Below are positions 24,961 through 33,966 of a DNA stretch of 41,895 nt, one piece after another (the stretch's first letter is position 1; the number at the start of each line of letters is the position of its first letter). The stretch lies in NCBI GenBank assembly GCA_030950285.1, contig JAUZRR010000003.1, positions 1 through 41,895 on the forward strand, given 5' to 3'. The translations under genes and the position numbers were made by a program. Below the pieces are notes generated by a model. The model was not told where the DNA came from. It did not search any database and saw only the letters and a list, made by a program, of their open reading frames with translations. The DNA comes from Planctomycetota bacterium (GTDB lineage: Bacteria > Planctomycetota > Phycisphaerae > Phycisphaerales > UBA1924).

Positions 24961-26535
24961 GTGTGCTGCCTGCTCGGAATCGATATCGGAACCTCCGCAA
25001 CCAAAGCGGTTGTCTGCGACCATCGCGGCACGATCCTCGCTTCGGCAGCGTCACCCCACGAGCTTCTGACCCCGCAGCCGGGCTGGTCCGAGCAGGACCC
25101 CGAAGGCTGGTGGAACGCGACGGTTGCCGCGATCCGTGGTGTGCTCTCGAACGCCGATATCAACGCTGCCGAGGTCGCGGGCGTCGGGCTCTCCGGCCAG
25201 ATGCACGGCTCGGTGCTGCTGCCCAAGGCATCCCTCGCCGGCGATGGATCCAACGCTCGCGCGCTGCGCCCCGCGCTACTTTGGAACGACCAGCGGACCG
25301 CGTCGCAGTGCGCCGCGATCGAGAGAACTGCGGGCGGCCGTGCTGCGCTTGTGGACATGGTGGGCAACGCGGCGCTGACGGGGTTCACACTGCCCAAGCT
25401 GCTCTGGGTGCGTGAGCACGAACCCGAGGTCTGGGCCCGCGTGGCGGCGTGGTGTCTGCCCAAGGACTATGTGCGGCTCCGCCTGACCGGCGAACTGGCG
25501 ACCGATGTCGGCGATGCCGCGGGGACGCTGCTCTTTGATGTTGATCGCCGGCAGTGGAGCGATCGGGCGCACGCACTGTTTGACATGGACACGAGCCTCG
25601 CGCCCCGAGTGCTCGAATCGTGCGCTCTCGCCGGGCGCATAACACCATGGGCCGCGGCGCAAACCGGGCTCTGCGCAGGCACGCCCGTCGTCGCGGGCTC
25701 GGGCGACAACCAGTGCGGCGCAGCTGGGGCGGGCGTGGTCGAGCCCGGGCTCGTGCTCGCCACCCTCGGCACCAGCGGCGTGATTTACGCCCACACCAAC
25801 GAGCCGCGAAAGGACTCAGGAGCGAGCGCAACCCTCGCCGGGCGTGTCCACACCATGTGCGCCGCCGACGGCACCGCCGACAGCCCGGGCCACTGGTCGC
25901 TGACCGGGTGCATGCTCAGCGCCGCAGGCTCGCTGGCGTGGCTGCACGACGCGCTCTTCCCGGACACCCCCTACGACACGCTGCTCGCCGAAGCCCAAGC
26001 CGTCCCCCCCGGCGCAGCGGGGCTTGTGTTCCTGCCCCACCTCACCGGCGAGCGCTGCCCACACCCGGACCCAAGCGCCCGCGGGGCGTTCGTCGGGCTG
26101 ACTAGCCGCCACGGGCGCGGGCACCTGGTGCGGGCGGTCGTCGAAGGGGTCACGCTCACCATGCGGCAGATCCTCGACATCTTCGCTGCAGTGGGCGTGG
26201 ACACGGGCGCCCGGGCAACCCGTGTTCGGCTCGGCGGCGGCGGGGCAAAGGGCGCGTTCTGGAGGCAACTCCAGGCGGATATCTACGGGCTCACCGTCGA
26301 GCTGCCCAACACCGAAGAGGGTCCCGCGTTCGGAGCGGCGCTGATGGCCGGCGTCGGGGCCGGGGTGTGGAACGACCTCCGCGAGGCGTGCCGATCGACG
26401 ATCTGCGTGACCGAATCCCGCGCATCCGATGCGAAGACCACCGCGACATATGCCGCGCTGATGGGTGAATACCAACAGCTCTACCCCGACCTGCGTGAAC
26501 GCTTTGCAGCACTCGGTACATTTGATCGCTCGTGA
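24961..26535 (+). CDS. xylB: Xylulokinase (FGGY family)
   Basis: Cytoplasmic kinase that phosphorylates D-xylulose to xylulose 5-phosphate. Start is GTG at 24961 (MCCLLGIDIGTSATKAVV), 9 bp after the previous stop. FGGY landmarks: phosphate-1 loop GIDIGTSATK, substrate stretch GLSGQMHGSVLL with the following ALLWNDQRT, the GDNQCGAAGAGVVEPG segment with ATLGTSGVIY, and the adenosine region RLGGGGAKGAFWRQLQADIY with EEGPAFGAALMAGVG. 524 aa, standard length. The Gln-Met-His-Gly and Trp-Asn-Asp-Gln-Arg motifs point to xylulokinase rather than glycerol kinase. No xylose isomerase is adjacent; instead it is the last gene of a sigma/anti-sigma operon, an odd location. Confidence 0.93.
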   Translation: MCCLLGIDIGTSATKAVVCDHRGTILASAASPHELLTPQPGWSEQDPEGWWNATVAAIRGVLSNADINAAEVAGVGLSGQMHGSVLLPKASLAGDGSNARALRPALLWNDQRTASQCAAIERTAGGRAALVDMVGNAALTGFTLPKLLWVREHEPEVWARVAAWCLPKDYVRLRLTGELATDVGDAAGTLLFDVDRRQWSDRAHALFDMDTSLAPRVLESCALAGRITPWAAAQTGLCAGTPVVAGSGDNQCGAAGAGVVEPGLVLATLGTSGVIYAHTNEPRKDSGASATLAGRVHTMCAADGTADSPGHWSLTGCMLSAAGSLAWLHDALFPDTPYDTLLAEAQAVPPGAAGLVFLPHLTGERCPHPDPSARGAFVGLTSRHGRGHLVRAVVEGVTLTMRQILDIFAAVGVDTGARATRVRLGGGGAKGAFWRQLQADIYGLTVELPNTEEGPAFGAALMAGVGAGVWNDLREACRSTICVTESRASDAKTTATYAALMGEYQQLYPDLRERFAALGTFDRS

Positions 26536-26541
26536 AGCGCG

Positions 26542-26574
26542 CGGCATCGCCCGCGTTTGCACGCGGGCGAGCCG
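26542..26574. terminator. Hairpin between convergent xylB and PEP-CTERM genes
   Basis: tcgcccgcgt (26547-26556) pairs with acgcgggcga (26561-26570) across TTGC, extended by cggc (26542-26545) with gccg (26571-26574). The stem is strong but no T-tract follows on either strand, so it may be a terminator or another palindromic repeat. Confidence 0.55.
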
Positions 26575-26620
26575 ACTCTCTCCCCTCCGACCCGGCAGGG
26601 CGAGCGGAGACTCTCGATAC

Positions 26621-27424
26621 TTACTTCCGGCGGCGACGGCCGAGCAGCCCGAGCGCAAGCCCGGCCGGGACGAGTGTGCCGGGCACCGGAATGGTGCGGG
26701 TGTTGGCGGTGAGCGTGACGTTGTCGATCCCCCATGACTCGTCGTAGATGCCCTGGAGCCCCTTGCCCAGCCATGTGATGTAGAGGAAGTTCGTGTCGCC
26801 GGGGTGGTCAAACGTGAGCGTGATGTTGCGGTAGATCGAATCGGCCCAGGCCGCGGAATAGGCGAGGAACTCGGGGCCGATGTCGGGAGCGCGGTAGCTC
26901 TGCGGCTTGTCGCCGTTGGAGATGGTTTCGCTGAAGAGCACGTTGCCGTTGACCTGCACCTCGAAGATATCCGGGCCGAACTTCGGGCCGTCCCCGTCCC
27001 AGGAATCAAAGGCGTAGAGGTCAAAAGTCAGCGTGTAGTACGGCGTGTTCCCACCATCACCACCACCACCACCGCCATCGCCGCCGCCATCGCCGCCGCC
27101 ATCGCCGCCGTCACCGATTTTGGTTTTGCCGAAGGGGCTGATCCCGCCACCCGCGCCGAAGCTGCCGGAGAACCCGCCGGGCTTCCCACCGCCGTCCGGT
27201 GGCGGGGGTTCCTGAAACAGCGAGAGGGTGATCCCGCGATCGCTGTGGCGGCCGTTGAACTGGGTAAAGAGCGGCTTGTTGTCAAGCCGGCTGTTGTTGC
27301 TCCACTCCGGGCCGAGGCCCTGGCCCTCAAAGTCGGTGCTGTAGACGGAAACGTCGGCGAATGCCGAGCCGGCTGCGAGCAGTGTGACGAGGGCGCCGAG
27401 TGTTACAAGTCGTGTCTTGGGCAT
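26621..27424 (-). CDS. PEP-CTERM-type surface protein with Gly/Asp-rich tract
   Basis: Predicted exosortase substrate, 267 aa. Start at 27424 (MPKTRLVTLGALVTLLAAG) with AGGAG 9 bp upstream; signal peptide ends near GSAFA. Residues about 70-125 are a Pro/Gly/Asp-rich low-complexity stretch, including repeated GDGGG, encoded by a repetitive cgccgccat tract (about 27058-27115). A beta-rich domain follows (YYTLTFDLYAFDSWDGDGP, and ITLTFDHPGDTNFLYITWLG), resembling a lectin-like sandwich. The sorting tail is IPVPGTLVPAGLALGLLG then RRRRK: a PVP variant of the PEP motif, a hydrophobic helix and a basic end. No exosortase gene is in the window. Confidence 0.88.
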   Translation of the reverse strand: MPKTRLVTLGALVTLLAAGSAFADVSVYSTDFEGQGLGPEWSNNSRLDNKPLFTQFNGRHSDRGITLSLFQEPPPPDGGGKPGGFSGSFGAGGGISPFGKTKIGDGGDGGGDGGGDGGGGGGDGGNTPYYTLTFDLYAFDSWDGDGPKFGPDIFEVQVNGNVLFSETISNGDKPQSYRAPDIGPEFLAYSAAWADSIYRNITLTFDHPGDTNFLYITWLGKGLQGIYDESWGIDNVTLTANTRTIPVPGTLVPAGLALGLLGRRRRK

Positions 27425-27798
27425 GTCGTGTCTCTCCTGCCGGCGTGATTGAACGTTCCCTGTCAGGCTGCGTCCGTTGCGGCCGGCTGGGTGCGGTCTG
27501 CGTGCACGGCCGAGACGCCGCGATACCGACAGGAAGAAGATGACACAAAATCCCGCTCGCCCCACCCAAGCAGAGCCCGGGCAGCCGAAACCCGTGCGGC
27601 CTGTGCGGGCTGGGCAATCGCGGAAACGCCCGGACCAAGGTGATCGGACGCTGCCGCCCGGACCACCTCCCCTCGGGCAGCGACGCACAAATCACTGCCT
27701 ACGATTGCCCCCGGCGGGAGGTGCCCGCCCCGCCCCCAACTCCAGCCCCCCGCACACCGCTTACACAGACCGGCGACCCCCGGCGTGGAAACCGCTCT
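27425..27798. other. Divergent region between PEP-CTERM gene and typA
   Basis: 374 bp with no supportable gene; open frames through it have no family resemblance and are rich in Pro and Arg, as expected from non-coding high-GC DNA. It must contain the promoters of both divergent genes, but no clear -35/-10 pair was recognised. A Pro/Ser-coding-like CCCC-rich patch lies at about 27655-27770. Confidence 0.5.
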
Positions 27799-29696
<1,898 letters not shown>

Positions 29697-29697
<1 letters not shown>

Positions 29698-29725
29698 GCG
29701 TTCACGGACCGGGCGCCGGAACGCT
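29697..29725. terminator. Possible terminator between convergent typA and LOG genes
   Basis: agcgttc (29697-29703), overlapping the typA stop, pairs with gaacgct (29719-29725) and is followed by ttc. A short 7-bp stem with a 15-bp GC-rich loop; modest strength. Confidence 0.4.
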
Positions 29726-29733
29726 TTCAGTTC

Positions 29734-30519
29734 CTACCGGCTCTCACCCAAGATCACGCTCGGCGACTTCGCCGGCGGACACTCCGCTCCCCCGCAACAC
29801 TCCACGATGCGCCGGACCGCCTCGGCCGGGTCGTCGGTTGCGGTAAAGAGGTGCAGATCCTCGGCATCGATCGTCCCCTCGGGCACCATCGTGTCGCGCA
29901 CAAAATCCGCCAGCGGCCCGAAGTAGTCCTTGCCCATCACCACCACCGGAAACTTCTCGACCTTCCCGGTCTGGATGAGCGTCCCTACCTCAAACAACTC
30001 GTCCATCGTCCCGAACCCACCGGGCAGCACGACGAACGCGTTGCTGTACTTGACCAGCATCACCTTGCGCACAAAGAAGTAGTTGAACTCGACGAACTTG
30101 TCGAGATACGGGTTGGGGTTCTGCTCCATCGGCAGCTTGATATTGCACCCGATCGAGAACCCGCCGGCGTCTTTGCACCCGCGGTTAGCCGCTTCCATCA
30201 CCCCAGGCCCGCCGCCGGTCATCACGGCAAACCCCGCCTCGGCGAGCTGCCTCCCGACCTCGCGGGCAAGGACATAGTACCGATGGTCCTCCTCGAACCG
30301 TGCCGACCCGAACACCGTGACGCACTGCCCGGTGAAATGCAACGACCGGAACCCCTTGATGCACTCGGTAAAGATTCGGAACGCACGGTGCAGCTCCGAC
30401 AGCCTGCTCCGAGGCCCGGCCAGAAACCGCCCCTCGGCGTGCGACCGCGTGCCCTTGCCCCAGCGGTGCGGACGCGGCCCCTGAGGCATCATCTCGTCAC
30501 GATCTTGCGGTTCGGTCAT
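29734..30519 (-). CDS. LOG-family protein (TIGR00730-type Rossmann fold)
   Basis: Member of the LOG/lysine-decarboxylase-like family, many of which are nucleoside 5'-monophosphate phosphoribohydrolases that release adenine-type bases. Start at 30519 (MTEPQDRDEMMPQGPRPH); the N-terminal 45 residues are extra. Landmarks: VTVFGSARFEEDH, VMTGGGPGVMEAANRG (the GGGxGxMxA motif) and LPGGFGTMDELFEV (the PGGxGTxxE motif that carries the catalytic Glu). 261 aa. The longer N-terminus and the FRSLHFTGQCVTVFGSAR block place it with the larger bacterial type rather than the short plant LOG. It lies between typA and DUF58, and a palindrome sits upstream of its start. Confidence 0.92.
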   Translation of the reverse strand: MTEPQDRDEMMPQGPRPHRWGKGTRSHAEGRFLAGPRSRLSELHRAFRIFTECIKGFRSLHFTGQCVTVFGSARFEEDHRYYVLAREVGRQLAEAGFAVMTGGGPGVMEAANRGCKDAGGFSIGCNIKLPMEQNPNPYLDKFVEFNYFFVRKVMLVKYSNAFVVLPGGFGTMDELFEVGTLIQTGKVEKFPVVVMGKDYFGPLADFVRDTMVPEGTIDAEDLHLFTATDDPAEAVRRIVECCGGAECPPAKSPSVILGESR

Positions 30520-30568
30520 GCCGGAGTGTACCGGCTTCGGGAGGTGCAACGCACAAGGTCGAGCGTCC

Positions 30569-30597
30569 TGTCCCCTCGCTTGCGCGAGGGGCTCTAC
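30569..30597. repeat. Palindrome family A, solo copy (locus 3)
   Basis: cccctcgc-ttgc-gcgagggg (30572-30591) with the tgt prefix and ctctac suffix of the other copies. It lies between the LOG start and the DUF58 end. Its cta (30594-30596) is the TAG stop codon of the DUF58 gene on the minus strand. Confidence 0.85.
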
Positions 30598-31586
30598 CCG
30601 AGCACCCCGCGCTGCCGGAGCTGCCCGAACAGCAGGCCGCCGACATCGACATCCGACCCCACCAGCAGGTGCCCGACATCCCGGGCTGCGCACGCCCGCT
30701 GCACCCGTTCGAGGTGGGCGTCGAGGCGTTGTTTGTACTGCCGAATGACCGCGCCGGACATCGTGACCTCGACGCCCTTGCCCGTCTCGGCATCGGTCAG
30801 CCTCAGGTCACCGACGAGCCCGGCCTGGGCTGCTCTTTCGGGCGCAATCTCGCTGGGCGCGAGCACCTGCACCAGTGTCGCGTCGAGTCCGCCGCCGCCT
30901 ACGAGGTAGGAGAGCGCCTGCTCCATCCCCCCGGCAACAAAGCCGTCGGAGATGAGGAGCACCACGCCCGACCCCACCCGCGAGACGCCGAACGCCCGCA
31001 GCGCGCGCTCGAACGGGCCGAGCCCTTTCGCGTCGGTCTCGGGCGCGGGCGCAGCCTGCTCGGCGGTGTTCAGGCTCTCGAGCAGAAAGTTTGCCACCCG
31101 CACCGTCTGCCGCCGGCCGCGGAGCGGTGCGAGCCTGCGCAGCGGGTCGGCCCCGGCATAGCCGAACGTCGCGACGGAGACCCGGTTCTGGTTGACCAGC
31201 CCGACATACGCCAGCGACATCGCCAGCCGGTGGGCAAAGAGCAGCTTGCTCGGCTCGTCACCACCGCCGGCGAGCATCGACGCCGAGCAATCGAGAAGGA
31301 TGTGCAGCCCCAGGTCTTCCTCGGCTCGGAAGAGTTTGACAAAGAACCGGTCGAAGCGGGCAAAGGCGTTCCAGTCGAGCCGGCGCAGGTCGTCGCCGGG
31401 CGTGTAGTCGCGGTAGTCATCAAACTCGACGGACTCACCCCGCCGCTTGCTTCGGCGTTCGCCTGGCAGTCGCCCCGCAAAGACCTTCCGGCTCATGACA
31501 TCGAGCCGGTCGAGGCGCTTGGCAAGACCCGCGCCCATGAGCTCGTCGATCGTGGTCGGCAGGTTGCGTTCGGGGCGGATGAGCAT
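30594..31586 (-). CDS. DUF58 domain protein
   Basis: 330-aa soluble DUF58 protein. Usually these accompany a MoxR AAA-ATPase and VWA membrane proteins; none of them is near here. N-terminal part has the DUF58 signature GRRSKRRGESVEFDDYRDYT-like block (about 42-65: GERRSKRRGESVEFDDYRDY, then PGDDLRRLDWNAFAR). A VWA-like fold follows with the metal-site DCSASM (DxSxS, about 99-104). SGVVLLISDGF is the later Asp strand. Start at 31586 (MLIRPERNLPTTIDELM). The stop codon comes from a palindromic repeat, so the C-terminus (LRQRGVLG) may have been shortened or altered when that repeat arrived. Function in the family is unknown, tied to MoxR-chaperone activity. Confidence 0.92.
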   Translation of the reverse strand: MLIRPERNLPTTIDELMGAGLAKRLDRLDVMSRKVFAGRLPGERRSKRRGESVEFDDYRDYTPGDDLRRLDWNAFARFDRFFVKLFRAEEDLGLHILLDCSASMLAGGGDEPSKLLFAHRLAMSLAYVGLVNQNRVSVATFGYAGADPLRRLAPLRGRRQTVRVANFLLESLNTAEQAAPAPETDAKGLGPFERALRAFGVSRVGSGVVLLISDGFVAGGMEQALSYLVGGGGLDATLVQVLAPSEIAPERAAQAGLVGDLRLTDAETGKGVEVTMSGAVIRQYKQRLDAHLERVQRACAARDVGHLLVGSDVDVGGLLFGQLRQRGVLG

Positions 31587-31602
31587 GAACAGAGCATGGT
31601 AC

Positions 31603-31630
31603 CACTCCCGGACTGAAGTCCGGGGCTCGG
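31603..31630. repeat. Palindrome family B, solo copy
   Basis: ccggact-ga-agtccgg (31608-31623) with cactc before and ggctcgg after, matching the paired copy at 14938-15028 in the flanks as well as the core. It lies in the 63-bp gap between the DUF58 start and the 3D-domain gene end. Confidence 0.75.
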
Positions 31631-31649
31631 CACAGTTGCAAGGTCGTAT

Positions 31650-32348
31650 TCACCGGAACTTGCGGGGGTCGTCCATCGGTTTGCCGTCGGCAAACTCCCA
31701 CACGACGACGGGCATCCGCTCGACACCCCACCGCCGCGCCTGCGAGTGGGTGGGCATGAGCAGGTCGATGTGGTGCCCTTTGATCGCGCCGCCGCGGTCG
31801 AGCACGGGCACGATGTTGCCTTCGTCGTAGCCCTCGATCGAAAGCATCGTGCCGAAGGGGAAGAGTCGGGTGTCGGCCGCGACGAGGTTGCCGCCGTTGG
31901 TCTGGACCGAGTGCAGCGTGGCGGTGATGCCGTCGGCAAACTTGCCACAGGACCGGGCGTCAGGCGAGTAGGCGGTCACCTTCATCCACACCACCCTCGC
32001 CGGGCGAACCGGACGGCCGTTGAACCAACGGACCTGCGCCGCCTGGCGCTCGAGCAAACGCTCGGCCCGGGCTGCCTCGGCCTGAGTCGGCTCGACCTCG
32101 ACGGTCTCGACGATCGGCGTCTCGGCGGGAGTACCCGGATTCGAGACAGTGGTGATCACCGGCGTGGTGCGGTCCGGGCCTCGCTGGGCAACCGATGCCA
32201 GCGCCGGCAGGTGCTGCGCTTCTTTGACCATCGCCGCCGAGACCGCGGTCATCGACACCAAAACCACGAACACACCCGCTTCGAGTGCATTCCGTGTGCG
32301 CACACGACGCGAGAACGCAGCCATCAGTTCTTTGCGATTGTTCTTCAC
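31650..32348 (-). CDS. Membrane-anchored 3D-domain protein, probable peptidoglycan-active enzyme
   Basis: 232 aa. Start is GTG at 32348 (MKNNRKELMAAFSRRVRTR) because GGGAGG lies 6 bp upstream; the ATG at 32324 would lose eight residues. A basic N-terminus precedes one helix (AGVFVVLVSMTAVSAAMV), so the rest is periplasmic. A linker rich in Thr/Pro/Glu spans about 45-110. The C-terminal 3D domain (about 120-225) shows KVTAYSPD, the NLVAADTRLFPFGTMLSIEGY block, and VLDRGGAIKGHHIDLLMPTH. The three Asp of the 3D domain (SPD, LDRGGA and HIDL) match the MltA/RpfB-type fold that cleaves or binds glycan strands. The LysM usually found in such proteins is missing. Confidence 0.87.
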   Translation of the reverse strand: MKNNRKELMAAFSRRVRTRNALEAGVFVVLVSMTAVSAAMVKEAQHLPALASVAQRGPDRTTPVITTVSNPGTPAETPIVETVEVEPTQAEAARAERLLERQAAQVRWFNGRPVRPARVVWMKVTAYSPDARSCGKFADGITATLHSVQTNGGNLVAADTRLFPFGTMLSIEGYDEGNIVPVLDRGGAIKGHHIDLLMPTHSQARRWGVERMPVVVWEFADGKPMDDPRKFR

Positions 32349-32657
32349 GATCCGCCTCCCAGATTCGACGGCAGCAGAGGCGTCTGCTCCAAGAAAGCCT
32401 GAAGGCTTTCCGGCCGGGAACTGGGTCCACCTCCCTGTGGCCCGGTCCGTCGATTGGGGGAAGTCTAACCCCGAAATCCCAGGCGGGCAGCCAAAAGGCG
32501 GCATCCGTGCCACCCTCTCGGGTCGTTTCGGGTGCTGAACGGTGCCACTGTCGCTATAACTGGAACCGATACCGCAAAAGACTGCACGAAATGTGTTATC
32601 GGACGAAGATTTCTCTACCTGCCGCCCCATCCACCCACCAAGGCCCCACGCCGACCC
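32349..32657. promoter_or_regulatory. Divergent leader region with two perfect hairpins
   Basis: 309 bp between the divergent 3D-domain and TauE genes. On the 3D-gene side lie two adjacent perfect stems: agcaga/tctgct (32373-32388, GGCG loop) and gaaagcc/ggctttc (32393-32410, TGAA loop), 25-62 bp before the GTG. They would form in the 5' UTR of the minus-strand gene. A possible -10-like tataac lies at about 32554-32559. No riboswitch class is recognised; a ydaO-type match was considered and not supported. Confidence 0.45.
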
Positions 32658-33473
32658 ATGACCCCACAGGACCTCCTCATCGCGGCACTCATCGGGCTGG
32701 TCGCCGGCGTCGTCGGCGGGCTCTGCGGCATCGGCGGCTCGATCGTCATGATCCCCGCCCTCGGGCTCGTCTTTGGGTACAAACTCCCCGACGGGCAGCC
32801 CGACCCGGCCGCGACCCAGCACCACCTCTATATGGCCGCCGCCGCGATGGTCAACGTGGTCGTCGCCGGCATGTCGATCCGCCCGCACCTCAAAGCCAAA
32901 GCCATCGATCGAAGCATCGTCCTCAAGCTCCTGCCCCCAATGGCGATCGCCAGCATCGGGGGGGTGGTGCTCAGCAACCAGGCGTCCGGCCGCATCCCCA
33001 AGTTGTTCATGGTCGGGTTCCTGTTCCTGTTTGTCGCGTGGACCATGTTCACGGTTTTCCGCAACCTCCCCGAGCCTGCGCCGGACCAGCAGCGGGCGAC
33101 CGGCACCCGCATCGGCATCATCGGGATCGTGACCGGCTTCGTCGCCGGGTTTCTCGCGATCGGGGGCGGGATCGTCATGGTCCCCTCGATGCAGATCGCC
33201 GCGCGGGTCCCGCTGCGGCGGGCGATCGCGACCAGCGCCGTCGCGATGTGCGCGGTCGCCCCGATCGGCGCGATACTGCGCCTTGCGACACTCGGCGAGC
33301 ACGGGCTCCGCTGGACCGACGCGGTCACGCTGGGGCTCGCGATGGCGGTCGGGGCCGCGGTCGGCTCGCCCATCGGCGCTCGGCTTACTCACGTGCTCAA
33401 CCTGCAATACCTGCGGATCGCGGTCTCGGTCGTGCTGGCGGTCTCGGGGGCGAGGCTCGCGGGGTTTTTCTAG
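32658..33473 (+). CDS. TauE/SafE family membrane permease
   Basis: Predicted inner-membrane exporter or permease for sulfonates, sulfite or related anions, 271 aa. Start at 32658 (MTPQDLLIAALIGLVAGVVG); the family begins with the first helix just so. The family's internal duplication is plain: GGLCGIGGSIVMIPALGLVF in the N-half and AGFLAIGGGIVMVPSMQIA in the C-half. About eight hydrophobic segments are seen. The conserved TSAVAMCAVAPIGAI segment follows the second repeat. No sulfur-metabolism gene is adjacent, so the substrate is open. It is divergent from the 3D-domain gene. Confidence 0.92.
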   Translation: MTPQDLLIAALIGLVAGVVGGLCGIGGSIVMIPALGLVFGYKLPDGQPDPAATQHHLYMAAAAMVNVVVAGMSIRPHLKAKAIDRSIVLKLLPPMAIASIGGVVLSNQASGRIPKLFMVGFLFLFVAWTMFTVFRNLPEPAPDQQRATGTRIGIIGIVTGFVAGFLAIGGGIVMVPSMQIAARVPLRRAIATSAVAMCAVAPIGAILRLATLGEHGLRWTDAVTLGLAMAVGAAVGSPIGARLTHVLNLQYLRIAVSVVLAVSGARLAGFF

Positions 33474-33510
33474 CGAGACCCCCGGCAAGGTGTTCCTGCG
33501 TAGACACCGT

Positions 33511-33529
33511 CGTTGTCCCCTCGCTTGCG
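33511..33529. repeat. Palindrome family A, half-copy (locus 4)
   Basis: cgttgtcccctcgcttgcg equals the first half of a family A unit, including the cgttgt flank found at the 35315 element, then stops abruptly one base before the stop codon of the minus-strand gene at 33531. It reads as a decayed or truncated copy. Confidence 0.65.
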
Positions 33530-33530
33530 T

Positions 33531-33830
33531 TCAGAGCCGCGACGCGATCTCGGTATCGAGCGACTCGACCCACCGTCTCGCGGTCGAGGCATCAAACCGT
33601 TCGGGAAGTTCGACCGGCGGGCTCGCGTCGAGCAGGCACTCGAACAACGTCTGCACCACCCGCGAGGGCGAGAACGGCCGCTCCCCGGTCCAGTGGTTGT
33701 GGTCCACCCAGCCCAGACGGACCCGGTGGACCGTCGTGGCGTGCTGGCCGCGGTCGATCTCCACGACGTACCGCCAGCCTTGCGGGATCTCCCTTTCGGA
33801 CTGGATGCGAATGGTGGGGATGGTGGGGAT
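33531..33830 (-). CDS. Small hypothetical protein, start uncertain
   Basis: A conserved-looking soluble protein of about 99 aa (EIPQGWRYVVEIDRGQHATT, then VRLGWVDHNHWTGER, and VVQTLFECLLDASPPVELPE). It is not recognised. There is no ATG, GTG or TTG in a sensible place: the in-frame codons upstream run RVSRAVHRRAPAIPTIPTIRI. A strong AGGAGG (33845-33840) sits 9 bp before an ATC codon (33830-33828), the same layout as infC in this window, so an ATC start is proposed. Tandem ccatcccca units follow the proposed start. Alternatives are a longer frame with an upstream start or a broken 5' end. Its stop abuts a half-copy palindrome. Confidence 0.5.
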   Translation of the reverse strand: MPTIPTIRIQSEREIPQGWRYVVEIDRGQHATTVHRVRLGWVDHNHWTGERPFSPSRVVQTLFECLLDASPPVELPERFDASTARRWVESLDTEIASRL

Positions 33831-33966
33831 GGCGGGAGCCCTCCTGTGAACAGCTCTTGAAACACGGAACGCAACCTCGAAGCCGGCTGCCGCTAGAGTA
33901 CAACGCGGCGGAACCGCACGACGCGCGGGGAGTACAAAGTGCTTCGGGGCTTGGAGGGTTCGGACT

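Noticed and set aside
32411..32545. Possible ydaO (c-di-AMP) riboswitch ahead of the 3D-domain gene
   Set aside because: A ttcggggttag segment recalls the motif, but the GCCGAAUCC start and CCCGACAGCUAAC end are missing.
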